NCBI GenBank assembly: GCA_947628575.1
Contig: CANRAK010000008.1
Location: 1-24,590 of the forward strand
Direction: 5' to 3'
Origin: an uncultured Clostridia bacterium
GTDB taxonomy: Bacteria; Bacillota; Clostridia; TANB77; CAG-465
Length of the DNA stretch: 24,590 nucleotides
The notes under the pieces were generated by a model that did no database searches, had not been told where the DNA came from, and saw only the letters and a list, made by a program, of their open reading frames with translations. Shown here piece after piece: positions 7,755-14,241 of this stretch. The position numbers and the translations under genes were made by a program. Numbering within the stretch: the first letter of the stretch is position 1; each line of letters begins with the position of its first letter.

Positions 7755-8813
7755 ATGGAAAACAAAAGAATATATAAATTATGTAGAAATAAAAATATAG
7801 CTAAAATTTTAGCAAGAAAAAAAGTTATCTCAAAGGTGTTAAATGAAGATAGTGATAAGCTTTTTGATAGACTAATAAAAGAATATAGAGGCAATGAATT
7901 TGCAAAAGATAAAGAGCTAGCTAAATTCTTAAGAAAAGATTTTTACTTTTCACTTTTGCATTATAAAATAAAACCAATAGAGTACTTTTTGTATGATTTT
8001 GAAAATTTATCAGACTATGGAAGAAAGCAATTCGTTGGAAATGTAGAAAGATATGAGTTTATGTATAGCTTACCACATCTTGAGGTAAAACAAATTTTAA
8101 CAGATAAATATAAATGCTACCAAAAATTTAAAAAATATTATGGTAGAGAAATGATATATATTGATGGTGAAAATTCTAAGAATGATTTTTTAGATTTTTG
8201 CAAAAAGCATTCTAAATATATCATTAAACCTTATGATACAATGCAAGGTTATGGCATTAAAGTAGTAGATTTAGCAAAAGATAACCAAGATGAAGTATGG
8301 AAAGATATATGTGGTGGAAGATTTGTATTAGAAGAATTAATACGACAAGATAAACGTATGGCAAAAATACATCCTGAGTCTGTAAACACTGTAAGAGTTG
8401 CAACATATATTGAAGAAGATAAAGTAAATATATTATTTGCAGTTTTAAGAATGGGTAGAGGAAACTCAGTTATAGATAATGCAAGTGCAGGAGGAGTTGT
8501 AGGCGCAATAGATATAGATTCTGGATTTATATACAGCATAGGAAAAACTGAAATAGGTGAAAAATATATTCTACATCCTGACACAGGTGTTTGTATACCA
8601 GGATTTCAAATACCTAAATGGAATGAACTTAAAAAAATTATAGAAAAAATTAGTGGTAAAATAAAAAATTACCCATATATAAGCTGGGATTTTGCATTGC
8701 AAGATGGTAAGTGGGTAATGGTTGAGGCTAATGGTGAAGGAGGATTTGTACTTCAACAAATGCTTGGGAAAAAACTAAGAAAAACATTACAAGATATAGA
8801 TGTTTGGAAGTAA
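7755..8813 (+). CDS. ATP-grasp protein of the sugar-transfer-associated type
   Basis: A 352-residue protein whose C-terminal two thirds form an ATP-grasp domain: the early lysine-containing strand KYIIKPYDTMQGYGIKVV (near residues 155-172), FVLEELIRQ (adenine-side strand), NTVRVATYIEE, the glycine-rich NASAGGVVGAIDID, and the metal-binding end SWDFALQDGKWVMVEANGEG. This matches the 'sugar-transfer associated ATP-grasp' group, often found near capsule or cell-wall glycan genes, where an ATP-dependent ligation is assumed but the substrate is generally unknown. The N-terminal 100 residues are helical and basic. It follows the GDPD gene closely and is the last gene before a terminator. The fold is secure; the substrate cannot be read from the sequence. 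Confidence 0.8.
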   Translation: MENKRIYKLCRNKNIAKILARKKVISKVLNEDSDKLFDRLIKEYRGNEFAKDKELAKFLRKDFYFSLLHYKIKPIEYFLYDFENLSDYGRKQFVGNVERYEFMYSLPHLEVKQILTDKYKCYQKFKKYYGREMIYIDGENSKNDFLDFCKKHSKYIIKPYDTMQGYGIKVVDLAKDNQDEVWKDICGGRFVLEELIRQDKRMAKIHPESVNTVRVATYIEEDKVNILFAVLRMGRGNSVIDNASAGGVVGAIDIDSGFIYSIGKTEIGEKYILHPDTGVCIPGFQIPKWNELKKIIEKISGKIKNYPYISWDFALQDGKWVMVEANGEGGFVLQQMLGKKLRKTLQDIDVWK

Positions 8814-8816
8814 AAT

Positions 8817-8846
8817 AATAGCGCTCTTAAAAAAGAGTGCTATTTT
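8817..8846. terminator. hairpin terminator after the ATP-grasp gene
   Basis: A 12-bp stem AATAGCGCTCTT / AAGAGTGCTATT (8817-8828 and 8833-8844, one G-T pair), with loop AAAA and TTTTCTTT following on the plus strand. It also ends the minus-strand tdk remnant, whose stop codon lies inside it. Confidence 0.85.
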
Positions 8847-8941
8847 CTTTGACCATGTTCTTTGTAATTATATGTTACCTTTAATAAATCAATACTTTTT
8901 TCACTTTTCATAGCTTCATATCTAAAGTAAAATTTCGATAT
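8840..8941 (-). pseudogene. tdk: thymidine kinase gene remnant (N-terminal 33 codons only)
   Basis: The minus-strand frame reads (ATA)SKFYFRYEAMKSEKS, then IDLLKVTYNYKEHGQRK and a stop. This matches the N-terminus of class II thymidine kinases of the form xxLYFRYGAMNSGKS followed by xxLLKVAHNYEExG. The P-loop is broken: both glycines (GAM and SGKS) are Glu and the Asn is Lys. The former start codon is ATA, correctly spaced 8 bases from an intact AGGTGA ribosome binding site, and an intact promoter lies upstream. The remaining roughly 150 codons are missing; the frame stops inside the terminator of the neighbouring operon, which suggests a deletion with its end near 8845. ATG to ATA and two GGA to GAA changes fit AT-biased decay. 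It cannot encode an active kinase. Confidence 0.75.
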
Positions 8942-8966
8942 GGCTAGTCACCTCTTTTTTGAAAAA

Positions 8967-8995
8967 ATTATAGCATAAAGTATATCTAAAGTTAA
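8967..8995 (-). promoter_or_regulatory. surviving promoter of the tdk remnant
   Basis: Minus strand: -35 TTAACT (8990-8995), 17-bp spacer, -10 TATAAT (8967-8972) with extended TGC. It is intact although the gene it served is degraded. Confidence 0.7.
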
Positions 8996-9029
8996 TATTA
9001 TTTTTCTAAAAAATATATCATTTTTTTCC

Positions 9030-9058
9030 TTGACATGACAAAAATTATACTATATAAT
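9030..9058 (+). promoter_or_regulatory. consensus sigma-A promoter of the phosphoesterase pair
   Basis: Perfect TTGACA (9030-9035), 17-bp spacer, perfect TATAAT (9053-9058). The leader to the start codon is about 75 bases and includes a small hairpin TAGTT-ACCC-AACTA (9104-9117). Confidence 0.9.
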
Positions 9059-9139
9059 GAGGGCAGTTAAACATAGATAAATTGAGCTACATGATTATTT
9101 GCTTAGTTACCCAACTAGATAATTTTAAGGAGGGATATT

Positions 9140-10096
9140 ATGAAAAACTATAGTAAAGTTATTAAGAAAATGGAGAAAGAACAACTCACGTTAGAGCAAC
9201 TAAAATTATCTATGGAAGATATAGTTAACCTAAAAAATATAGGCTATAATGTAAAAGAGCAATACGACCCAAGAAAAGGGGATTACGTTTATTATATTAC
9301 TAAATCTGGAGATATGGCATACATTAAAATATCAGATATTGCTAAAGGCAAAAAAGAAGTTAAACTAAAACTTCTAGAAATTTCAGATTTGCATGCAGGA
9401 TGTAAAAATTTTGATGCAAAAGGTTTAGATATGACATTACAAGAAGCTAAAAATCGTGGAGTAAAGTATGTACATATATCTGGAGATTTAATTGATGGTT
9501 TTGGAGTATATAGAGGACAAGAAAACAACTTGAAAAAAAATAAGGCTATTGAACAAATTGAAGAATTAATGTCTATACTTGAAAAGTATGATTTTTGGTA
9601 TATTGCAAGTATGGGAAATCATGACCAATCATTTTGTATGAGAGGCGGACTTGACCCTGTAAAATATCTTGAAGCAAGAATGGCGAAAAAAGGTAAGAAA
9701 TTTACTTACTTAAATGCATATGAAGGTAATATAATTCATTCTGGTATTGTATTTAGACTTATCCATTTACAAGGTGGAGCAGCAAGAGCGGCATCATACA
9801 AACCACAAGTATATTTATCTAGAGTTTTTGAAAGTAACCTTAATGATGTAGAATTAGGAAATAAGGAATACAACTTAAGAAGTATACAAGCAGGACATTT
9901 TCATATTTTCTATTCAATATCAATGGGTGGAATTACTATTATTATGCCAGGTAATTTTCAACATGATGGTGACCTTGAAAAACGTATGGGAATATCTGGA
10001 GAAACTGGTGGAGTATTTAGAGAGCTTACAATAGTTGGCGACAAAATAGTAGGGAATAAAATTGAATTTTATTTTCCTTGGAAAAAGGAGGGTTAA
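9140..10096 (+). CDS. calcineurin-like metallophosphoesterase with N-terminal helical domain
   Basis: A 318-residue protein. Residues 1-70 form a helical/beta N-terminal part (TLEQLKLSMEDIVNLKNIGY). The rest is a two-metal phosphoesterase with every motif present: ISDLHAG (Asp83, His85), SGDLID (Asp116), GNHDQ (Asn160, His161, Asp162), IHLQGG (His209) and AGHFH (His253, His255). No signal peptide is seen, so it probably acts in the cytoplasm on a phosphodiester or phosphomonoester substrate; the substrate cannot be told from sequence. It has a consensus promoter and an AAGGAGGG ribosome binding site, and its paralog starts 4 bases after its stop, so the two should be coexpressed. Confidence 0.85.
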   Translation: MKNYSKVIKKMEKEQLTLEQLKLSMEDIVNLKNIGYNVKEQYDPRKGDYVYYITKSGDMAYIKISDIAKGKKEVKLKLLEISDLHAGCKNFDAKGLDMTLQEAKNRGVKYVHISGDLIDGFGVYRGQENNLKKNKAIEQIEELMSILEKYDFWYIASMGNHDQSFCMRGGLDPVKYLEARMAKKGKKFTYLNAYEGNIIHSGIVFRLIHLQGGAARAASYKPQVYLSRVFESNLNDVELGNKEYNLRSIQAGHFHIFYSISMGGITIIMPGNFQHDGDLEKRMGISGETGGVFRELTIVGDKIVGNKIEFYFPWKKEG

Positions 10097-10100
10097 AACT

Positions 10101-11063
10101 ATGAGCGAGAATTTCTTAACTTCACAAAAAGTGGCAGATGCGTTATCTAAAATGCGTGTTACTGCATGTACACTAGAAGAACTGGAGCTTACTAAACAAG
10201 AAATTGATGAGTTAGCAGAAGCAACTGGTAATATAATGTACAACTCTTCAAATAAAACATACTATATACCACAATTTAATGAAAAGAACAATATTATTGT
10301 TTCCTTTTCAAGTAAAGAGGCTATTACTGAAAAATGGCTTGAGCTAAGTGATATATATTTTGGAAGTACATTTTGCGATATGGACACACTAAAGTATGTA
10401 TTAGATCTTGCAAAAGAGAGAGGATATAAAAACATACACATCTCTGGAGATTTGTGTGCAGGACATCCTAGTTACAAAAAACAAGATTTATATCTTACTG
10501 CCAGAACTGCTCAAGAACAGGCAAAAGTTGCAATAGATTTATTTTCTCAATACCCAGAATTTAAATATTATTGTATTAACGGTGAACGTGACCAATCTTT
10601 TGAAAAGTTTCACTCTATTAATCCAATTATATTAGTTCAAAAAGGACTTACAGAAAAAGGAATAGAGTTTAACTATATAAACGAAGTTACTGCTAATATA
10701 GTAATAAGGGGCATTGTTAAAAGATTGCAACATGGAACTGGTAGACTTGCATATACAAAGTCATATAAAATCGAAAGAGAAATGTGGCAACAATTTGAAA
10801 ACATGTCGGATAATGTAGTTATAGAAAATAGAAATTACAATATAGCATTTGTTCAGTTTGGACACTATCATGTTACTTCATTGCAACTTCTTGGAGGAAT
10901 ATGGATAACATCTACTGCAGGTATGATTTTTGATGATAAAGGTGTACTAAACGAGAATACATCATATCCAACAGCTAAATTTTCAAAAGCTGTAATTAAA
11001 AACGGTAAAGTAATTTCTTTTGTAACAGAAGATGTAAATAAACCTAAAAATGTAAGAATGTAA
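10101..11063 (+). CDS. degenerate metallophosphoesterase paralog, probable pseudoenzyme
   Basis: A 320-residue protein sharing the architecture of the gene before it: the same N-terminal block (TLEELELTKQEIDELAEATG) and the same phosphoesterase core. The metal-site motifs are only partly kept. SDLHAG has become SDIYFG (Asp84 kept, His replaced by Tyr86), SGDL is kept (Asp117), GNHDQSF has become GERDQSF (Glu162, Arg163, Asp164), a histidine remains in LQHGTG (211), and GHYH (His255, His257) is kept. The general-acid histidine of GNHD is therefore missing, so normal catalysis is unlikely; a regulatory or heteromeric role is inferred. The ATG at 10101 is chosen because AAGGAGGG lies 9 bases upstream; a longer frame would overlap the preceding gene. 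The reading frame is intact. Confidence 0.75.
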   Translation: MSENFLTSQKVADALSKMRVTACTLEELELTKQEIDELAEATGNIMYNSSNKTYYIPQFNEKNNIIVSFSSKEAITEKWLELSDIYFGSTFCDMDTLKYVLDLAKERGYKNIHISGDLCAGHPSYKKQDLYLTARTAQEQAKVAIDLFSQYPEFKYYCINGERDQSFEKFHSINPIILVQKGLTEKGIEFNYINEVTANIVIRGIVKRLQHGTGRLAYTKSYKIEREMWQQFENMSDNVVIENRNYNIAFVQFGHYHVTSLQLLGGIWITSTAGMIFDDKGVLNENTSYPTAKFSKAVIKNGKVISFVTEDVNKPKNVRM

Positions 11064-11093
11064 AAAAAGTACTCAAATTTGAGTATTTTTTTT
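11063..11093 (+). terminator. terminator of the phosphoesterase operon
   Basis: The palindrome ACTCAAATTTGAGT (11071-11084), flanked by AAAAAAAGT and ATTTTTTTTT, forms a stem ending in a long U tract. Confidence 0.85.
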
Positions 11094-11108
11094 GTTGTTT
11101 AATATAAT
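11079..11108 (+). promoter_or_regulatory. candidate promoter of the YitT-family gene, inside the preceding terminator
   Basis: TTGAGT (11079-11084, the right arm of the terminator palindrome), an 18-bp spacer made mostly of T, then TATAAT (11103-11108). Expected transcription start is near 11115, just upstream of the chosen ATG. Confidence 0.5.
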
Positions 11109-11136
11109 GCTGGAAATAATATTAATGGTGAAAAAA

Positions 11137-12000
11137 ATGAGATTAAGAAGTATTAATATAGTAAAAGATATAATAGCAATTGTAATTGGTGTTTATTTAA
11201 TAACAGTGGCTACCAATGTCTTTTTACTTCCACATAAAATGACAGTAGGAGGAGCAAGTGGTATTGCTACTATATTTTATTATATTTTTAATATTCCAAT
11301 GGGTATATCTATATTATTAATTAATATTCCGTTATTTATTATATCTATATATAAATTTGGACTTAAATTTAGCATAAAAACAATATTGGCAACAATATTA
11401 TTATCTGCATTTCTTGAAGTATTTAGGTATGATAATATAGCACAAAAAGAGATTACAGATTTATTTACATCTTGTGTATTTGGCGGAATTATCACTGGCG
11501 TTGGATTATCTCTTGTATTAAAAGCTGGAGCAAGCACAGGTGGTTCAGACCTATTAGCACAAATAATTCATAAATATAACGGTAAAAATATAGCAGATAT
11601 TTTACTTGTTATAGAGGGGATAATTATATTTTCAATAATAATAGTTTTTAAGGATATAAATGTAGGGTTATATTCAATAATATCTTTATACTTATCTACT
11701 AAAGTTATAGATATATTATTTTCAGGTATTAACTATATTAAAGTTGTTACAGTTATTACAAGAAAAAAAGATAAAATACTAAAAGAAATATTACACGACT
11801 TAAAAAGAGGTGCAACTGTAACAGTTAGTTTAGGTGCACATTCAAATAAAGAAATTGCAACTATTACTTGTATAGTATCAAGACCACAGATTAGTAAGAT
11901 AAAAAACATTGTAACAAAAAATGATAGTGATGCAATAATGTACATTACTAGTGCAAATGAAGCAATTGGTAATGGATTTAACGATTATGATAAAAGCTAA
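11137..12000 (+). CDS. YitT family membrane protein (DUF161 plus DUF2179)
   Basis: A 287-residue integral membrane protein. About five hydrophobic segments fill residues 8-200, including the family pattern NVFLLPHKMTVGGASGIATI near the start and LKAGASTGGSDLLAQIIH in the middle. The C-terminal soluble domain (about 205-287, VTVITRKKDKILKEI to MYITSANEAIGNGF) is DUF2179. The biochemical role of YitT proteins is not established; transport is often supposed. The frame is open back to 11092, but that part would contain the promoter; the ATG at 11137 with GGTGA 5 bases upstream is preferred, and 11125 remains possible. It is monocistronic and convergent with the tRNA operon. Confidence 0.85.
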   Translation: MRLRSINIVKDIIAIVIGVYLITVATNVFLLPHKMTVGGASGIATIFYYIFNIPMGISILLINIPLFIISIYKFGLKFSIKTILATILLSAFLEVFRYDNIAQKEITDLFTSCVFGGIITGVGLSLVLKAGASTGGSDLLAQIIHKYNGKNIADILLVIEGIIIFSIIIVFKDINVGLYSIISLYLSTKVIDILFSGINYIKVVTVITRKKDKILKEILHDLKRGATVTVSLGAHSNKEIATITCIVSRPQISKIKNIVTKNDSDAIMYITSANEAIGNGFNDYDKS

Positions 12001-12003
12001 AAA

Positions 12004-12027
12004 AAATCAGGCATAATTGCCTGATTT
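12004..12027. terminator. bidirectional terminator between YitT and the tRNA operon
   Basis: A 10-bp perfect stem AAATCAGGCA (12004-12013), loop TAAT, TGCCTGATTT (12018-12027). On the minus strand it ends in a U run and closes the tRNA operon; on the plus strand it follows the YitT-family stop directly. Confidence 0.85.
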
Positions 12028-12040
12028 ACCATATTTTAAA

Positions 12041-12116
12041 TGGAGCCGAAACTCAGATTTGAACTGAGGACCTACGGTTTACAAGACCGTTGCTCTACCA
12101 ACTGAGCTATTCCGGC
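12041..12116 (-). tRNA. tRNA-Thr (anticodon TGT)
   Basis: A 76-base cloverleaf on the minus strand: acceptor GCCGGAA / TTTCGGC, D arm with AGTTGGTAGA, anticodon loop CTTGTAA (TGT), T loop TTCAAAT, encoded CCA end. It is the last gene of a Lys-Glu-Thr operon. Confidence 0.97.
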
Positions 12117-12130
12117 AATATACTTTTATA

Positions 12131-12205
12131 TGGTGACCCGTAGGAGAGTCGAACTCCTCACTCCGCCGTGAAAGGGCGGTGTCTTAACCGATTGACCAAC
12201 GGGCC
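12131..12205 (-). tRNA. tRNA-Glu (anticodon TTC)
   Basis: A 75-base cloverleaf on the minus strand: acceptor GGCCCGT / ACGGGTC, anticodon loop CTTTCAC (TTC), T loop TTCGACT, encoded CCA end. Confidence 0.97.
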
Positions 12206-12212
12206 CCATAAA

Positions 12213-12288
12213 TGGTGAGCCATCGCAGATTCGAACTGCGGACAACTTGATTAAAAGTCAAGTGCTCTGCCAACTGAGCTAATGGCCC
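12213..12288 (-). tRNA. tRNA-Lys (anticodon TTT)
   Basis: A 76-base cloverleaf on the minus strand: acceptor GGGCCAT / ATGGCTC, D arm AGTTGGCAGA, anticodon loop CTTTTAA (TTT), T loop TTCGAAT, encoded CCA end. It is the first gene of the operon; a 7-bp inverted repeat TCAGTTG-AA-CAACTGA (12305-12320) lies in its leader. Confidence 0.97.
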
Positions 12289-12330
12289 ATCAAAGTATAT
12301 ACAATCAGTTGAACAACTGACTGCGCATAT

Positions 12331-12397
12331 ATAATACTACAATTTGCGACTGTTGTCAATACCTTTTGAAAAAAATTGCAAAAAAATCGCAAAAAAA
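12331..12397 (-). promoter_or_regulatory. strong tRNA-operon promoter with phased upstream A-tracts
   Basis: Minus strand: -35 TTGACA (12354-12359), 17-bp spacer, -10 TATTAT (12331-12336). Upstream of the -35, three runs of exactly seven A (plus strand 12369-12375, 12380-12386, 12391-12397) recur with an 11-base period, as expected for a bent UP-element-like region at a stable-RNA promoter. Confidence 0.8.
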
Positions 12398-12485
12398 TTA
12401 ATGGTTATAGACTAGATTTTACAAAGTAAAAAATTAAAAAAATCTACTTTTAAAATATTTTTTTGTATATATTGCCTTTACATAT

Positions 12486-12698
12486 ATCACGTGCTAATAT
12501 TATATACGTGATTCAAATAATTTATTCTATTATTTTTTTATCTATAATTTTTTTATTTAATTTTTTTAATCACGTTTTTTATTTTCTTAAAATGTATTTC
12601 TTGTGATGTGTTATTTTAGTGGAGGAGATAAAAGGTACACTTTGCTATATACATTTTTGCAACTTGGTTTAGCTTAAATTATATTATTTGAATCACAT
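12486..12698. repeat. repeated ATCACGT half-sites and a 14-bp inverted repeat
   Basis: ATCACGT occurs at 12486-12492 and 12569-12575, its complement ACGTGAT at 12506-12512, and the one-mismatch form ATCACAT at 12692-12698. The first two form a 7-bp inverted repeat 13 bases apart. Separately, GTGATTCAAATAAT (12508-12521) is perfectly inverted as ATTATTTGAATCAC at 12683-12696. The layout resembles multiple operators for a dedicated regulator of the genes that follow. Confidence 0.6.
12657..12685 (+). promoter_or_regulatory. candidate promoter of the VirB2/VirB6/VirB3-like operon
   Basis: TTGCAA (12657-12662), 17-bp spacer, TATATT (12680-12685). Its -10 touches the right copy of the 14-bp inverted repeat (12683-12696), where a bound protein could block polymerase. 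Confidence 0.45.
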
Positions 12699-12725
12699 AT
12701 TATATTTTGAAAGGATGTGTTGCTT

Positions 12726-13049
12726 TTGAAATTTAAAATTATAATATGTACTATATTAGTTGGAGTTTTTATCTTCTTAGTTGGTGACATATTTGCAGCT
12801 ACTTCAACACCAGGACTTGTAAATAAGATTAATTCGGCATTTAAGAAAATACAAGGCTACCTTGAGAAAATCTCTACTCCTATAGCAGCTGTTTGTCTGG
12901 CTAGTGGAATATTAATTAGAAAATTGAGCTTGGGTGATGAGTATAAAATGGTACTAGGCAAAAGGATAATAATTAATACAGTAGTAGGATATGCAGCAAT
13001 TCAGCTTTTAGACTTAATTATTAAGTTTATAGAGACAGTAATTAAATAA
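12726..13049 (+). CDS. VirB2/TrbC-like pilin-type small membrane protein
   Basis: A 107-residue protein with a signal-peptide-like N-terminus (about residues 1-24, ending GDIFA before ATSTPG) and two further hydrophobic helices (about 48-62 and 80-102) joined by a short charged loop with GDEYKMVLGKR. Size, cleavable leader, two-helix hairpin and basic connecting loop are the layout of VirB2/TrbC pilins. The TTG at 12726 is preferred because AAAGGA lies 10 bases upstream; a GTG at 12717 is only one base from that site. The stop codon overlaps the next ATG by one base (TAATG), so translation is coupled. The pilin call is by architecture and by its neighbours, not by a strong motif. Confidence 0.55.
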   Translation: MKFKIIICTILVGVFIFLVGDIFAATSTPGLVNKINSAFKKIQGYLEKISTPIAAVCLASGILIRKLSLGDEYKMVLGKRIIINTVVGYAAIQLLDLIIKFIETVIK

Positions 13050-13846
13050 TGAATGAAGCAATTAAAAATATAAATAGCATACTAAATAAGTTTTATAGTT
13101 CTATAGAAAGTAATGGGTATAAATTACTAAATGATATAGCAGATATAGATGAGGATATTTTTTCTAAACAACCGCTAAAAACCATATACTCAGATAAGTG
13201 TATTGAATATATTAATTTAGTAATAAATACTTTAGTTTTTGCATTTATTCTATATTATTTTTTTAAGTTAGTTATTTCATTATATAGTAGTAATGAAGTC
13301 AGTAATATCTATATTTTTTTATCTAAAGTTATAGTAGTTTTTATCATTAGTAAAAATAGTTATTCACTTTGTAAAGGAGTAGTTGAAATAAATTATAAGT
13401 TTACACAAGTTATAGAGCAAATATTTGAGGATGTTACAGATAAGAAAATAAATTATGATTTCTTAAATAAAAAAGCAGATACATTAGAAGAATTTTTCGA
13501 GCTTGAAGATAAGATTAATATAAAGGGAATAGGTGAGTCTTTAATCTGCTTATTTATATTAAATATGATAGTTATTTTATCTGTAAGATATGTAATTGTA
13601 ATTTTGTGTATTATATTATCTCCTTTTGCAATTTTATTATATATAAATAAAGAAACAAGATTTCTGTTTATAATGTGGATAAAACTATTAGTTTTTAACC
13701 TACTTGTTCAAATAATTAATAAATTTATACTGTTTATCCCAATTATAAGTAACGGAAAAGATTATTTATCTACATCAATATTAATAGGCTCTTTACTAAT
13801 AATATATAAACTTAATAAAAATATGGGAGATATAAATAAAATATGA
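13049..13846 (+). CDS. VirB6/TrbL-like polytopic membrane protein
   Basis: A 265-residue protein with about six hydrophobic segments (near residues 52-75, 85-103, 158-176, 178-197, 204-226 and 236-252) and a hydrophilic stretch at about 115-155. The central pattern RYVIVILCIILSPFAI, then NKETRFLFIMWIKLLVFNLL, resembles the conserved core of VirB6/TrbL-type channel proteins (an Arg, a Ser-Pro-Phe/Leu-Ala turn, then a Trp-Ile-Lys segment). The gene overlaps its upstream neighbour by 1 base and its downstream neighbour by 4 (ATGA). The order pilin, VirB6, VirB3/PrgI is that of clostridial conjugative elements. The frame is intact and shows no decay. Confidence 0.55.
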   Translation: MNEAIKNINSILNKFYSSIESNGYKLLNDIADIDEDIFSKQPLKTIYSDKCIEYINLVINTLVFAFILYYFFKLVISLYSSNEVSNIYIFLSKVIVVFIISKNSYSLCKGVVEINYKFTQVIEQIFEDVTDKKINYDFLNKKADTLEEFFELEDKINIKGIGESLICLFILNMIVILSVRYVIVILCIILSPFAILLYINKETRFLFIMWIKLLVFNLLVQIINKFILFIPIISNGKDYLSTSILIGSLLIIYKLNKNMGDINKI

Positions 13847-14181
13847 AAAGGATAAATAAACAAAGAGTATATAATTTTTATAATAGAAAAAATAAATGGC
13901 TAGGATTAATAGATTACAAAACACTTTTAATATTTATTATATATGTATTCATTATATTAAAGCTTGTATCTAGTTTTAAAATAGACATTATATATAAAAG
14001 CTATATAGTAATTAATTTGATACTTCCAATACTAATATTTATAATAGTTAATATAAATGAAGAAAGTATAATAGATAAACTATTTAATATTCTAAATTAT
14101 ATTATAAATAAAAAGATTTTTGTAAATATAAAATACTATGCAAAATTAGAGACTATATACAGGAAAAATGTAAAAAAATAG
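13843..14181 (+). CDS. VirB3/PrgI-like small membrane protein
   Basis: A 112-residue basic protein. A cytoplasmic N-terminus of about 24 residues precedes two adjacent membrane helices (about 26-43 and 50-69), then an amphipathic C-terminal part rich in I, N, K and Y (IDKLFNILNYIINKK, then KYYAKLETIYRK). This two-helix layout with a C-terminal tail is that of PrgI/VirB3 proteins, which in type IV secretion systems pair with the VirB4 ATPase. In clostridial conjugative elements virB4 normally comes next; here the next gene is dnaD, behind its own promoter. Unless a virB4-like gene lies elsewhere, this is an incomplete or repurposed system. Confidence 0.5.
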   Translation: MKRINKQRVYNFYNRKNKWLGLIDYKTLLIFIIYVFIILKLVSSFKIDIIYKSYIVINLILPILIFIIVNINEESIIDKLFNILNYIINKKIFVNIKYYAKLETIYRKNVKK

Positions 14182-14185
14182 TCTA

Positions 14186-14214
14186 TTGTAAAATTTTGAA
14201 TATGGTGGTATAAT
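14186..14214 (+). promoter_or_regulatory. promoter of dnaD-dnaC
   Basis: TTGTAA (14186-14191), 17-bp spacer, TATAAT (14209-14214) with extended TGG. It separates the helicase-loader operon from the VirB-like genes. Confidence 0.75.
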
Positions 14215-14241
14215 TAGCCTAAGTTTATAGGAGATTTATTT

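Larger units (their letters stand above)
12361..12725. other. gene-free, very AT-rich intergenic region
   Basis: This 365-base stretch carries no convincing gene. Its left part holds the A-tracts of the tRNA promoter. The middle (12400-12480) is nearly pure A/T with an imperfect inverted repeat around TAGATTTT and AAAATCTA. The right part (12486-12698) contains the ATCACGT-type repeats listed separately and the likely promoter of the VirB2-like gene. Confidence 0.7.

Noticed and set aside
9091..9153. 20-codon upstream frame in the leader of the phosphoesterase operon
   Set aside because: It has no good ribosome binding site, and it overlaps the true start codon in another frame; a leader peptide is possible but unsupported.
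12378..12398. Tandem GCAAAAAAAT repeats as a CRISPR or iteron array
   Set aside because: There are only two copies of ten bases with an 11-base period; they are explained as phased A-tracts.
12619..12672. Small reading frame starting GTGGAGGAG, 17 codons
   Set aside because: It has no ribosome binding site of its own (GGAGGAG is inside it), and its composition is unremarkable; treated as chance.
12041..12725. Integration of a mobile element at the tRNA cluster, explaining the VirB-like genes
   Set aside because: The tRNAs are on the minus strand, so their 3' ends (the usual attachment sites) face away from the VirB-like genes. No tRNA-end duplication, integrase or excisionase was found.
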